Shown here: in pieces, positions 27,060 to 34,696 of the stretch
Position numbering within the stretch: position 1 is the stretch's first letter
How the letters are laid out: each line of letters starts with the position of its first letter
Source of the DNA: Pseudomonas sp. 7SR1
GTDB lineage: Bacteria > Pseudomonadota > Gammaproteobacteria > Pseudomonadales > Pseudomonadaceae
Length of the DNA stretch: 64,000 nt
Reading direction: 5' to 3'
Assembly (NCBI RefSeq): GCF_900156465.1
Contig: NZ_LT707064.1
Span: 780,001-844,000 of the forward strand
Position numbers and translations under genes: made by a program
The notes under the pieces: generated by a model
What the model saw: only the letters and a program-made list of their open reading frames with translations
Databases searched by the model: none
Told to the model about the DNA's origin: nothing

Positions 27060-27914
27060 ATGACGACTCAATGGCATGAAGTCAGCAGCGCACCGAACAT
27101 GTCCGGGCTCTACACAAAAGCCGCGACACGACGCAAGGTCACTGGAACGACCTTGCCGGGCGACGGACTGCGCCAGGTGCTTCAGGTCGATCAACAACGC
27201 CTGGCGGCCTACCGCAAGGTCTGCGGCTTCGTCGAAAACGGACTGTTGCCGCCGACCTATCCTCATGTGCTGGCGTTCCCCTTGCAGATGCAACTGCTCA
27301 CCGCCAGCCACTTCCCCTTCCCGCTGCTGGGGCTGATCCACCTGAGCAACCGCATCCGGGTGCTGCGTCCCATGGGCGGCGTCAGCCAGGCGAGGGCCAG
27401 TGTCCATGTGGAAAACCTGCGCCCTCACCCCAAGGGCGCGGTATTCAGCCTGGTGACCTGTCTCGACGATCAACTGGGCCCCTTGTGGGAGGCCGAGAGC
27501 GAGATGCTCTGCAAGGGTGTGCAACTGGATGGCGCACTGGTAGAGCCACCTTTACCGGATACCCCGGCATTGACCGAGGTGGCGCACTGGGCCGCTCCCG
27601 CCGACATTGGCCGGCAGTACGCCAAGGTCTCCGGCGATTACAACCCGATCCACCTGAGCGGCATCAGCGCCCGGCTGTTCGGTTTCCCCACGGCCATCGC
27701 CCATGGGCTGTGGAACAAAGCCCGGACCCTGGCGGCCCTGGACGATCGCTTGCCCAAAGCCAATGTGGAAATCGAGGTGACCTTCAAGAAACCGGTGCGC
27801 CTGCCCAGCGAAGTGACGTTGCTGGCGAGCGCCGCAGGGTCCAGCGGCGATTTGCAATTGGTGGGATCGGGTGAGTTGGAACATATGGTGGGGAGTTGGC
27901 GGCCAGTTGTCTGA
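27060..27914 (+). CDS. MaoC-like acyl dehydratase
   Basis: A 284-residue hot-dog-fold protein of the MaoC/(R)-hydratase family. The C-terminal domain carries the signature YAKVSGDYNPIHLSGISARLFGFPTAIAHGLW near 187-218, with Asp and His of the hydratase site. The N-terminal half (ADHFPFPLLGLIHLSNR near 83-100) is a second hot-dog unit. It should hydrate or dehydrate enoyl/3-hydroxyacyl thioesters, pairing with the reductase just upstream. An ATG at 27054 overlaps the fabG stop, but GGGAG is better spaced for the ATG at 27060. Confidence 0.85.
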   Translation: MTTQWHEVSSAPNMSGLYTKAATRRKVTGTTLPGDGLRQVLQVDQQRLAAYRKVCGFVENGLLPPTYPHVLAFPLQMQLLTASHFPFPLLGLIHLSNRIRVLRPMGGVSQARASVHVENLRPHPKGAVFSLVTCLDDQLGPLWEAESEMLCKGVQLDGALVEPPLPDTPALTEVAHWAAPADIGRQYAKVSGDYNPIHLSGISARLFGFPTAIAHGLWNKARTLAALDDRLPKANVEIEVTFKKPVRLPSEVTLLASAAGSSGDLQLVGSGELEHMVGSWRPVV

Positions 27915-28089
27915 ACGGTCCCAGACCAATAGACCTACCCCGGCACACCCGCCACACGGACGTTTTCGGGGCGGCGTCCAATCCTGGTCGCTCGGAAAAG
28001 CGGGCTTGCGCGAAGACGTTGCACCAGCCTGACCCTATGCCAGGCGAGACTGTGTTTGCGCGTCCGACATCCGGTCCACCACCAGCCAA

Positions 28090-28647
28090 TCATCGCGGCG
28101 GGTAATTGGACAGGATCCGCGCCACGGTTTCACGTACCGCCGCGCTACGGTCGGCCGGGTTGGGCGAGGTGCTGAGCAGTTGCTCGTCACTGCCCCGCCA
28201 TACCAGCTTGCCGTCCTTGCCATCGAGCAGGTCGACCTGCACCGTGGCGACCTTATAGCTGATGTTGCGGGTTTCGTTGTACATCGGGCCTCCTCCATAG
28301 CCATACCATGGACTCCCCCAACCGCCACCGTAGCTCGTGGTGACCTGCTGTTGACGGTCTTCCACGATCAGGTAGGCCTGGACCTGCACATCGCCTCGCC
28401 CACCGGCAGGAGCCGGACGCAGGCCGCGCTGGTCGAGCTGATCGGCCACGGCCTGGCGGATCCGCTGTTCGGTCAGGTCACTTTTTATCCGCGGATCGTC
28501 AGGGCGGTATTGCAGCGCCGGTTCTTTCCAGCTCCAGCTTCGGTAGGCCGCGAAATCGCGGCTGGTGTCGAAGTCATGATTGACCTGGGTGCCCGCACAA
28601 GCGCCAAGCAGTGCAGCAAAAGCCAGTAGAACGAGACGGCGAAACAT
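28090..28647 (-). CDS. DUF4136 lipoprotein
   Basis: A 185-residue predicted outer-membrane lipoprotein. The signal peptide ends in the lipobox LLGAC (Cys17). The DUF4136 pattern follows: VNHDFDTSRDFAAYRSWSW near 23-41, then [17 protein letters not shown], and DGKDGKLVWRGSDEQ near 143, with a Gly/Tyr-rich loop in between. The function of the family is unknown. It is a paralogue of the gene just upstream and very likely in the same operon. Confidence 0.8.
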   Translation of the reverse strand: MFRRLVLLAFAALLGACAGTQVNHDFDTSRDFAAYRSWSWKEPALQYRPDDPRIKSDLTEQRIRQAVADQLDQRGLRPAPAGGRGDVQVQAYLIVEDRQQQVTTSYGGGWGSPWYGYGGGPMYNETRNISYKVATVQVDLLDGKDGKLVWRGSDEQLLSTSPNPADRSAAVRETVARILSNYPPR

Positions 28648-28667
28648 GGTTTTTCTCCGTTACATGA

Positions 28668-29285
28668 TCAACTTGGCGGATAAGCCGACAGGGCTTTTTC
28701 CACCGCTTCGCGAATGGCATCGGTGCGTTCGCCCTGTGTGCCGCGCTGGCTGGTTTCGGCACTGGAACTCCACACGGGCTGGCCCGTGCGGGCATCGAAC
28801 AAGTCCAACCGGACCACCACGACCTGCTCCTGATACGTGCGCACTATCGGTACCGTGTGATACATGCCATAGCCTGGACCGTAGCCGTGATAGCGGTTGT
28901 AGCCACCGTAATACCCCGTGTCGTAGTCGTCCCGGACCTGACGCACGCGGGTCTCCAGATGGAGACTGGCACTGACGAACAGGTCGGCTGCACGGTTGTC
29001 CTGCAACGGCCGCAGCCCTCTTTGGTCCAGGGCGTTGCTCACCGCCTCGGCCACCTGGGCCGAATCCGCCCAGGCGGTACCCGGTGGCAACTGCCCGTTG
29101 CGCCAGGTCCAACTGCGATAACGCCCATAGTCACGAGGGGGTGCCGGATAGGCGCTACGATCGAATACCGTGGCGGCTTCGGGAGGCGCCGGGGGCAGCG
29201 GCCTGGACGTCGCGACATACGGATTGCTGGACTGGCAGGCCACCAGCCCCAGGCACAACACCAATAATCCTGAACGGCCTTTCAT
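28668..29285 (-). CDS. DUF4136 lipoprotein, paralogue
   Basis: A 205-residue lipoprotein with lipobox GLVAC (Cys17) and the same domain as its downstream neighbour: [12 protein letters not shown] near 53, [20 protein letters not shown] near 87-106, a Tyr/Gly-rich loop ([19 protein letters not shown]) and [15 protein letters not shown] near 161. It stands 20 bp upstream of the paralogue on the same strand, so the pair looks like an old tandem duplication. A role at the cell envelope is the only inference possible. Confidence 0.8.
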   Translation of the reverse strand: MKGRSGLLVLCLGLVACQSSNPYVATSRPLPPAPPEAATVFDRSAYPAPPRDYGRYRSWTWRNGQLPPGTAWADSAQVAEAVSNALDQRGLRPLQDNRAADLFVSASLHLETRVRQVRDDYDTGYYGGYNRYHGYGPGYGMYHTVPIVRTYQEQVVVVRLDLFDARTGQPVWSSSAETSQRGTQGERTDAIREAVEKALSAYPPS

Positions 29286-29297
29286 CTCGCCCTCCGA

Positions 29298-30047
29298 TCA
29301 CACCGGTCGGCAGATCCAGTGCAGATAACGTCCCAGCCCGGCGAACGCCGGATGACGGCGGTGAGCCAGCTCCATTTCCAGCAACTGTGCAAGCTCTGCG
29401 CGCGCCTGGAATTCCACCGGCATGTAGTCATGGAAAACCCGCACCCCACTCTCGGTTTCGACCTGCCACAGACCTTCAAGTTGCGCCGCCAATTCCCGCG
29501 GATCAAGGGGTTGTTGCGGGGTCAGGCTCTGTTTTTCGCCCGCCATGTCGTTTTTGCGCAACTTGCGGAAGTGGCCCTTGAGCAGGTTGCGGTAGACCAG
29601 TGCATCGCGGTTGTAGAACGCCAGGGACAGCCATCCGCCCGGTGCCGTCAGTTGGTGCAGCACCGGCAGGATCGCATGGGGCTGCGCCAGCCACTCCAGC
29701 ACCGCATGACACAGCACCAGGTCATACGGTCCGGTGAGCTGACCGGGCAGGTCCTGCCACGGTGCCTGGATGAAGGTTGCACTCCGACCGGCCTCGGCGA
29801 ACCGCTGGCGGGCCCCCTCTATCATGGGTTCGGCCGGCTCGGCCAGGGTCACCTGGTGGCCTCGCTCGGCCAGCCACAACGACATGTGGCCCAGGCCGGC
29901 GCCGATGTCCAGCACGCGCAGCGGACGCTCTGGCAAGGCCTCGAGCAGATCCGCCTGGAGCACCGCCAGGCGGATCGCGCCTTTGGCCCCTCCATAGATC
30001 TTTTCGGCGAAACGCGTGGCGAGCTGATCGAAATGACGGTCGCTCAT
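29298..30047 (-). CDS. cmoM: tRNA 5-carboxymethoxyuridine methyltransferase
   Basis: A 249-residue class-I SAM methyltransferase of the CmoM (SmtA) type, which methylates cmo5U at the tRNA wobble position to mcmo5U. The SAM loop is VLDIGAGLGHMSLWLAERG near 44-62, with TLAEPAEPM after it. The family-specific segment FYNRDALVYRNLLKGHFRKL lies near 142-161 and DPRELAAQLEGLWQV near 180. The ATG at 30047 overlaps the stop of the mazG-like gene (ATGA), so the two are translationally coupled. Confidence 0.85.
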   Translation of the reverse strand: MSDRHFDQLATRFAEKIYGGAKGAIRLAVLQADLLEALPERPLRVLDIGAGLGHMSLWLAERGHQVTLAEPAEPMIEGARQRFAEAGRSATFIQAPWQDLPGQLTGPYDLVLCHAVLEWLAQPHAILPVLHQLTAPGGWLSLAFYNRDALVYRNLLKGHFRKLRKNDMAGEKQSLTPQQPLDPRELAAQLEGLWQVETESGVRVFHDYMPVEFQARAELAQLLEMELAHRRHPAFAGLGRYLHWICRPV

Positions 30048-30349
30048 TGGCCGAACCGCCGCTCGCTGTCGGCCAGCTTGGCACGCACGACGCAATCCAT
30101 GTCCAAGCCCAATTCGCTGCACAACAGCAGCAGGTACAACACGATATCGCCGATCTCCTGCCCGGCGTGGGCCAGTTTGTCCGCGGGCAGTTCACGCGAC
30201 TGGTCCTCGGTCAGCCACTGGAAGATCTCTACCAGCTCGGCCATTTCCACGCTGGCGGCCATGGCGAGGTTTTTCGGGCTGTGGAATGGGCGCCAATCGT
30301 TACGGTCTCGAATGGCGTGCAGGCGTTCGGTCAGTTCAACAAGGTTCAT
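30044..30349 (-). CDS. MazG-like nucleotide pyrophosphohydrolase
   Basis: A 101-residue all-alpha NTP pyrophosphohydrolase of the MazG-like/RS21-C6 group. The metal-binding motifs EMAELVEIFQW (EXXE pattern near 35) and EIGDIVLYLLLLCSELGLD (EXXD near 65) are intact. It should hydrolyse modified or excess nucleoside triphosphates, perhaps dCTP analogues. The start at 30349 is set by AGGAGA six bases upstream rather than an ATG seven codons earlier. Coupled to cmoM. Confidence 0.85.
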   Translation of the reverse strand: MNLVELTERLHAIRDRNDWRPFHSPKNLAMAASVEMAELVEIFQWLTEDQSRELPADKLAHAGQEIGDIVLYLLLLCSELGLDMDCVVRAKLADSERRFGQ

Positions 30350-30513
30350 CGGGCTCTCCTGAATGCCCATAGCTTCGGGGGGATGACGGGGGAAGGCAAG
30401 CGTCTCGGTACGAAGCGGCGATTTGCCTCATAATCGAACGATCCAGGCCTCGGGCAACTCCTACAATCAGGGCCAGCGGCTCGATTCCAACTTCTTTCCA
30501 TCAGGATGCACAC

Positions 30514-30807
30514 ATGCAGGTAGAAAGCTTTTTCGAATGGCTCGGCCAGGCACTCGGTTCGATGATCCGTTTTATCGTCGATCTGCTCAGCGGCCTGTTC
30601 AACACCCTCGCCAATGCCGGCGGCAACTTCGTCGAAGGCCTGTCGCGAGCACTGGGCATGGACACCTCGATCATCAGCATCATCGCGCTCATTCTTGGCC
30701 TGTTGATGCTGTATTCGGCGATCCGCGCCTTCATGCGGGCGTCGATCATCCTCGGCATCATCTGGCTGGTGCTGGGGCTGTGGTTGCTGAGCTGGATCAT
30801 CCACTGA
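30514..30807 (+). CDS. Small membrane protein of unknown function
   Basis: 97 residues. Two amphipathic or hydrophobic stretches occur at the N-terminus (FFEWLGQALGSMIRFIVDLLSGLF), followed by a strong C-terminal hairpin: ISIIALILGLLMLYSAIRAF and IILGIIWLVLGLWLLSWII. I recognise it only as a conserved Pseudomonas hypothetical. It stands alone between a divergent mazG-like gene and the MATE exporter. Confidence 0.6.
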   Translation: MQVESFFEWLGQALGSMIRFIVDLLSGLFNTLANAGGNFVEGLSRALGMDTSIISIIALILGLLMLYSAIRAFMRASIILGIIWLVLGLWLLSWIIH

Positions 30808-30830
30808 AGCACTTGCCCTACCCCGTTAGC

Positions 30831-30864
30831 ATCGTGGCAAGGAAGCTTGCTCCTGCGCCACGAT
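30831..30864. repeat. REP-like inverted repeat
   Basis: ATCGTGGC (30831-30838) and GCCACGAT (30857-30864) enclose AAGGAAGCTTGCTCCTGC, which itself carries an AGGA/TCCT dyad. Located after the small membrane-protein gene; possible terminator. Confidence 0.5.
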
Positions 30865-30931
30865 GAGTCCCGTGACCCGAAGAACGCCGGCGCAAGAACC
30901 CGCTACAATCGCGCTCCATCAAGGAGCCCGC

Positions 30932-32281
30932 ATGTCCAACCTGATCACCGACTGGCGCGACCGCCTGACCCATCGCCGGGTCTGGGCACTGGCTGCGCCG
31001 ATGATTCTCTCGAATATTTCCGTCCCCCTCGTGGCGCTGGTGGACAGTACCGTCATCGGTCACCTGCCTCATGCGCATCAGTTGGGCGCGGTGGCGGTCG
31101 GGGCCAGTCTGTATACGGTGCTGGCCTGGGCCATGGGCTTCCTGCGCATGGGTACTACCGGGTTCGCGGCCCAGGCTGCCGGACGCGGGGACGGGGCGGC
31201 GTTGCGGCAGGTGCTGCTGCAAGGCCTGCTGCTGGCAATGGGATTGGCGGTGATGCTCGGCGCGGTAGGCGTGCCGTTGAGCGACGTGGCGCTGCACTTC
31301 ATGCAGCCGTCGGCGGAACTCGATCAACTCACCCGGGATTTCTTTCATACCCGGCTTTTCGGCCTGCCGGCGGCGCTGGCCGCCTATGCGCTGGTGGGCT
31401 GGTTCCTGGGGGCGCAGAATGCCCGGGCACCGCTGGCGATCCTGTTGACCACCAACCTGGTGAACATCGTCCTGAACCTGTGGTTCGTGCTCGGCCTGGA
31501 CTGGGGCGTGATCGGCTCGGCCCGGGCCTCGGTGCTGGCGGAGTGGACCGGTGCGCTGGTGGGCCTGGTGCTGGCCCGCCAGACCCTGCACGCCTGGCCG
31601 GGACGGATCGCCTGGGCAGTCCTGGGAATTTGGCAGAGCTGGCGTCCGCTGCTGGCAGTGAACCGGGACATCTTCATCCGCAGCCTGGCCTTGCAATCGG
31701 TCTTTTTCCTGATCACGGTCCAGGGCGCGCGGCTGGGAGACGCGACGGTGGCGGCCAATGCGCTGCTGCTCAATGGGCTGCTGTTGACCGCCCATGCCCT
31801 GGACGGCCTGGCTCATGCCGTCGAAGCGCTGTGCGGCCACGCCATCGGTGCTGGCGATCGCCTGGCCCTGCGCCGCTCGCTGGTGGTGGCCTGTGGCTGG
31901 TCGCTGATTGCCAGTGTCGGATTCGCGCTGCTGTTCCTGATTGCCGGGCATCTGTTCATCGATATGCAGACCGACATCCCCGACGTACGCACCACCGCCT
32001 ACCGCTACTTGCCCTATCTGGCGCTCCTGCCGCTCATCGCGGTGTGGAGCTACGTGCTCGACGGCCTGTTCATCGGCGCCACCCGCGCCCGGGAAATGCG
32101 CAACGGCATGCTGCTGACCCTGCTGCTGGTGTTGCCCTTCGCCTGGGCGCTGCAAGGCCTGGGCAACCATGGGTTGTGGGTGACCTTCCTGCTGTTCATG
32201 TCGCTGCGCAGCCTGACCCTCGGCGGTTTCGCCTGGCATCTGCATCGACACGACCGCTGGCTCGGTGCCCGCGCCGACTGA
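30932..32281 (+). CDS. dinF: MATE-family efflux transporter, DinF type
   Basis: 449 residues and twelve membrane helices of the MATE family: RVWALAAPMILSNISVPLVALVDSTVIGHL near 15-44, GFLRMGTTGFAAQAAGRGDGAA near 70, WFLGAQNARAPLAI near 155 and the FQ-like LQSVFFLITVQGARLGD in the second half. It should export cationic compounds in exchange for H+ or Na+. AAGGAG precedes the ATG at 30932. I found no LexA box upstream, so SOS control is not supported. It is convergent with the DUF4123 gene, four bases apart. Confidence 0.88.
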   Translation: MSNLITDWRDRLTHRRVWALAAPMILSNISVPLVALVDSTVIGHLPHAHQLGAVAVGASLYTVLAWAMGFLRMGTTGFAAQAAGRGDGAALRQVLLQGLLLAMGLAVMLGAVGVPLSDVALHFMQPSAELDQLTRDFFHTRLFGLPAALAAYALVGWFLGAQNARAPLAILLTTNLVNIVLNLWFVLGLDWGVIGSARASVLAEWTGALVGLVLARQTLHAWPGRIAWAVLGIWQSWRPLLAVNRDIFIRSLALQSVFFLITVQGARLGDATVAANALLLNGLLLTAHALDGLAHAVEALCGHAIGAGDRLALRRSLVVACGWSLIASVGFALLFLIAGHLFIDMQTDIPDVRTTAYRYLPYLALLPLIAVWSYVLDGLFIGATRAREMRNGMLLTLLLVLPFAWALQGLGNHGLWVTFLLFMSLRSLTLGGFAWHLHRHDRWLGARAD

Positions 32282-32285
32282 CGCT

Positions 32286-33083
32286 TCAGCCTTCGCCGTT
32301 CTGCCACGACCGACGCAGATATTCCAGACGCTCGTGCTGCGACTCGCCCCTGAGTTCCGGCACGGGCCGGGCATCGGGGTACTGCAGGCGCAGCCACAAC
32401 CAGCCATCGAGCACTTCGCGTTCGGTAAACCCCAGTTTCAATCCTTGCTCCAGGTATTCCCAGAGCACCCGGTAATCGCGTCGGGTGGCGCACGACCATT
32501 GCCAGGCATGACGTTCCAGCAGGCACTGTTGCAGCTTGTTCTGCTGCCGGATGCTGAGGCTATGCTCGTTTTCCAACGCGCCAACCGGTAGACCGGGATT
32601 GGAAAGTTGCTGCCAGCCCTGGCTGCCGATGGCCCGGTCGGCCCATGTTCCGCCGAACCAGCGCATCAGGCTGATGGGGCCCAGCCAGCAACTGAGTTCG
32701 GCCGGGTCGCAACCGTCGAAGAAATAGCTGGCGGTGTGGGGGTTGTAATAGCTCAGCAACGCTTTGTGATGCAGGCCCAGCGTCACCGCCAGCATTCGTC
32801 GCAGATGGGCCAGCAACTGCGCGACTGGCGAAGCACTCACCAGCAGCAACCCCGGCCAGGCGTCCGGATCCAGATGGCACAGCCCGGCCAGGGCCGGCGA
32901 TTGCTGCAAGTCCACCAGTAGCGGGCCATGCTCCCGAAGCCCATGCCATTCGGTCTGCTCGAACAAGGCAAAACGCCGAACCTCTGCGAACTGCTCGTGC
33001 AGAAGGCGCGCCGCACCCGGTGCGCCCGGCAGGTCGAGCAGCAACCATTGAGGCGTGGACCCGGACATGGCGACAGCACTCAT
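32286..33083 (-). CDS. DUF4123 type VI secretion adaptor/chaperone
   Basis: A 265-residue DUF4123 protein. Members of this family (Tap/TEC) load effectors onto the VgrG spike of type VI secretion systems. Visible family features: WLLLDLPGAPGAARLLHE near 14, the middle WPGLLLVSASPVAQLLAHLRRML near 80-102 and the YYNPHTASYFFDGCDPAELSCWLGPI segment near 115-140, the equivalent of the conserved FRFYDPRVL motif. The ATG at 33083 overlaps the vgrG stop (ATGA). Unusually, no effector gene follows; the next gene is a MATE transporter on the other strand. Confidence 0.82.
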   Translation of the reverse strand: MSAVAMSGSTPQWLLLDLPGAPGAARLLHEQFAEVRRFALFEQTEWHGLREHGPLLVDLQQSPALAGLCHLDPDAWPGLLLVSASPVAQLLAHLRRMLAVTLGLHHKALLSYYNPHTASYFFDGCDPAELSCWLGPISLMRWFGGTWADRAIGSQGWQQLSNPGLPVGALENEHSLSIRQQNKLQQCLLERHAWQWSCATRRDYRVLWEYLEQGLKLGFTEREVLDGWLWLRLQYPDARPVPELRGESQHERLEYLRRSWQNGEG

Positions 33084-34393
33084 GGGGCGGAGCTCGCGCC
33101 GCCTTGAGTGATCAGCCGGCAGGTGCACACCGGCTGGCCACAGGGACTGAAGCTGCCGCCCCCAGGCAACAGACACAACAGGATCAACGGCTCGGCCGCC
33201 TGGATCGCAGCCAACAACACAGGATCGACTCCGAACGAGCTGGCCGGCTCGTGGAAGGCTCCCCCAGCCGCCTCATTCTCCATTGGCATGGATAACCGAC
33301 CGCCGAGAAAGGCACTGACCATGGGACGATCCGGGTCGCCTTCGATAAAGCTCACCAGCACCTCGGTCCCTTCATCGATTGCGCCCGGCCCGCAAGCGGC
33401 GAGCTCCGGCGCCAGGGGCAACCAACAATGACTGGGGCTGGCTCCCTCGCCTTGGTAGACCCAGTCGAACTGCACCGCCACCCGCCCCGCCATCTGCAAC
33501 GCTGACTCGTCCACCGCCGCCACCCACCCGCGTTGCTGGCCCAGCATGCGCGGCTTCGAAGGCCTGTCAGCCGCAAGCGGCTGCCCATCGGCAACGGCGT
33601 GAAAGTGATTGCCGTACCCACCGGCATCGCCGCGATGCTCGACCCGGGTCAATAGCCAGCGTCGATTCCAGGCCTCGAACGGATGAGCGGACAGCACCAG
33701 AGCCTGCCCGCAATGCAGATTCATCAGGTCGCTATGGCCCTCGGCGAGCTGCGCCTCGCAAGCGGCGGTTTGCACGTTGAACAGGTGGACGCCAGGGGCC
33801 TGGCATCCGGCGCCATAACTCGCCTCCCGGACTGGCGAAAAACTGCGCGAACCGTCCGCAATGACCAGGCAATGTCCTGCGCGCCCGTGTTCGAAATGGA
33901 AATGCAGGCCAGCCTGGGCACACAGGCGCTGGAGAAATCGCAGATCCGATTCCCGGTACTGGGTACAGTAATCCAGCGGGGGATAATCCTTTTCCAGATC
34001 CAGGCACAGGTCGTGCCCGCCGATGCCGTGGGCCTTGAGCACCTCGCGGATGATCTGAGGCACGGTGCGAGCGCTGAATACCCGCTGGTTGAAGCGTTGC
34101 GCGAGGCACCCCAGCTTCGGCCCGATACGCACCCGGTAAGCGCCGTCATGCCGGTGTTGCACAAGTTCATGAAGCTGACCATGGATACCCCGGCCCGAGT
34201 CCCCGAAGCTCAACCAGACGCTGCGGTACAACATTGCCGCCAGGTCCAGGTGGGCATCACCGGGCAACAGCTCCACGTCATAGCTGAACGGCTCGTTGAT
34301 GGCTTCGCTACCCATGAAGGCCGACACGACAAAGGGTTCGGGCAGACCGGCTATCTCCAGACGAAAGAGTGGCTCGTTGGCTGGATCGGACAT
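33080..34393 (-). CDS. vgrG: Short VgrG, type VI secretion tip protein
   Basis: 437 residues, shorter than the usual 600-800. The N-terminal gp27-like part is clear (FMGSEAINEPFSYDVELLP near 27, QHRHDGAYRVRIGPKLGCLAQRFNQRVF near 79-106, YCTQYRESDLRFLQRLCAQAGLHFHFEHG near 142-170). The gp5 OB-fold follows (GRVAVQFDW...CWLPLAPELAACGPGAIDEGTEVLVSFIEGDPDRPMVSAFLGG, to about 388). No gp5C beta-helix repeats follow; instead there is a 45-residue tail with a hydrophobic stretch and a CGQPVCTC cysteine cluster. No other T6SS structural gene is in the window. It is coupled to a DUF4123 adaptor gene. Confidence 0.85.
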   Translation of the reverse strand: MSDPANEPLFRLEIAGLPEPFVVSAFMGSEAINEPFSYDVELLPGDAHLDLAAMLYRSVWLSFGDSGRGIHGQLHELVQHRHDGAYRVRIGPKLGCLAQRFNQRVFSARTVPQIIREVLKAHGIGGHDLCLDLEKDYPPLDYCTQYRESDLRFLQRLCAQAGLHFHFEHGRAGHCLVIADGSRSFSPVREASYGAGCQAPGVHLFNVQTAACEAQLAEGHSDLMNLHCGQALVLSAHPFEAWNRRWLLTRVEHRGDAGGYGNHFHAVADGQPLAADRPSKPRMLGQQRGWVAAVDESALQMAGRVAVQFDWVYQGEGASPSHCWLPLAPELAACGPGAIDEGTEVLVSFIEGDPDRPMVSAFLGGRLSMPMENEAAGGAFHEPASSFGVDPVLLAAIQAAEPLILLCLLPGGGSFSPCGQPVCTCRLITQGGASSAP

Positions 34394-34696
34394 CGGCGTA
34401 TCTCTACAGGAGGGGCGGCCGGGGATTCTCGCTGAGAGCCATGGCCGAGTAGAGGGCCCAAGTACAAGTTAGGAAAGGGACTACATGAAATAAGGACAGC
34501 ACGGGTTAAATGGACCGGTGTGTGGAAATAACAACGGCACAAATAAAAACGCCCTCCGGGACTATCCGAAAATCCCCGCAGCACACGGCGTATTTTCTGA
34601 CAGCTCGAAAGGGCGATGCCAATCGGTCGTGGGGCCGCCGAAAAGCTTTCGGCGGCGAGGGAATATTCCCCCACCACCGGGCGCTTCAGGCTCCGC
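34394..34696. other. Non-coding region between vgrG and speA with two palindromes
   Basis: No gene seen in these 303 bases. They hold the presumed vgrG promoter region and, close to the speA stop, two palindromes. GCCGCCGAAA-AGC-TTTCGGCGGC lies at 34634-34656, and the perfect 12-mer GGGAATATTCCC at 34659-34670. The first is a strong hairpin without a T run on the speA strand and is the likely speA terminator. Confidence 0.5.

Noticed and set aside
30865..30931. Possible LexA (SOS) control of dinF
   Set aside because: No CTG-N10-CAG dyad of LexA type is present upstream of the ATG.
30847..32475. 542-codon frame overlapping dinF on the same strand
   Set aside because: The translation is Arg/Ala/Pro-rich without membrane helices. 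The dinF frame has twelve helices and a good ribosome-binding site.
32286..34393. Complete type VI secretion cluster
   Set aside because: Only vgrG and a DUF4123 adaptor are present; no tss genes, Hcp, PAAR or effector in the window.
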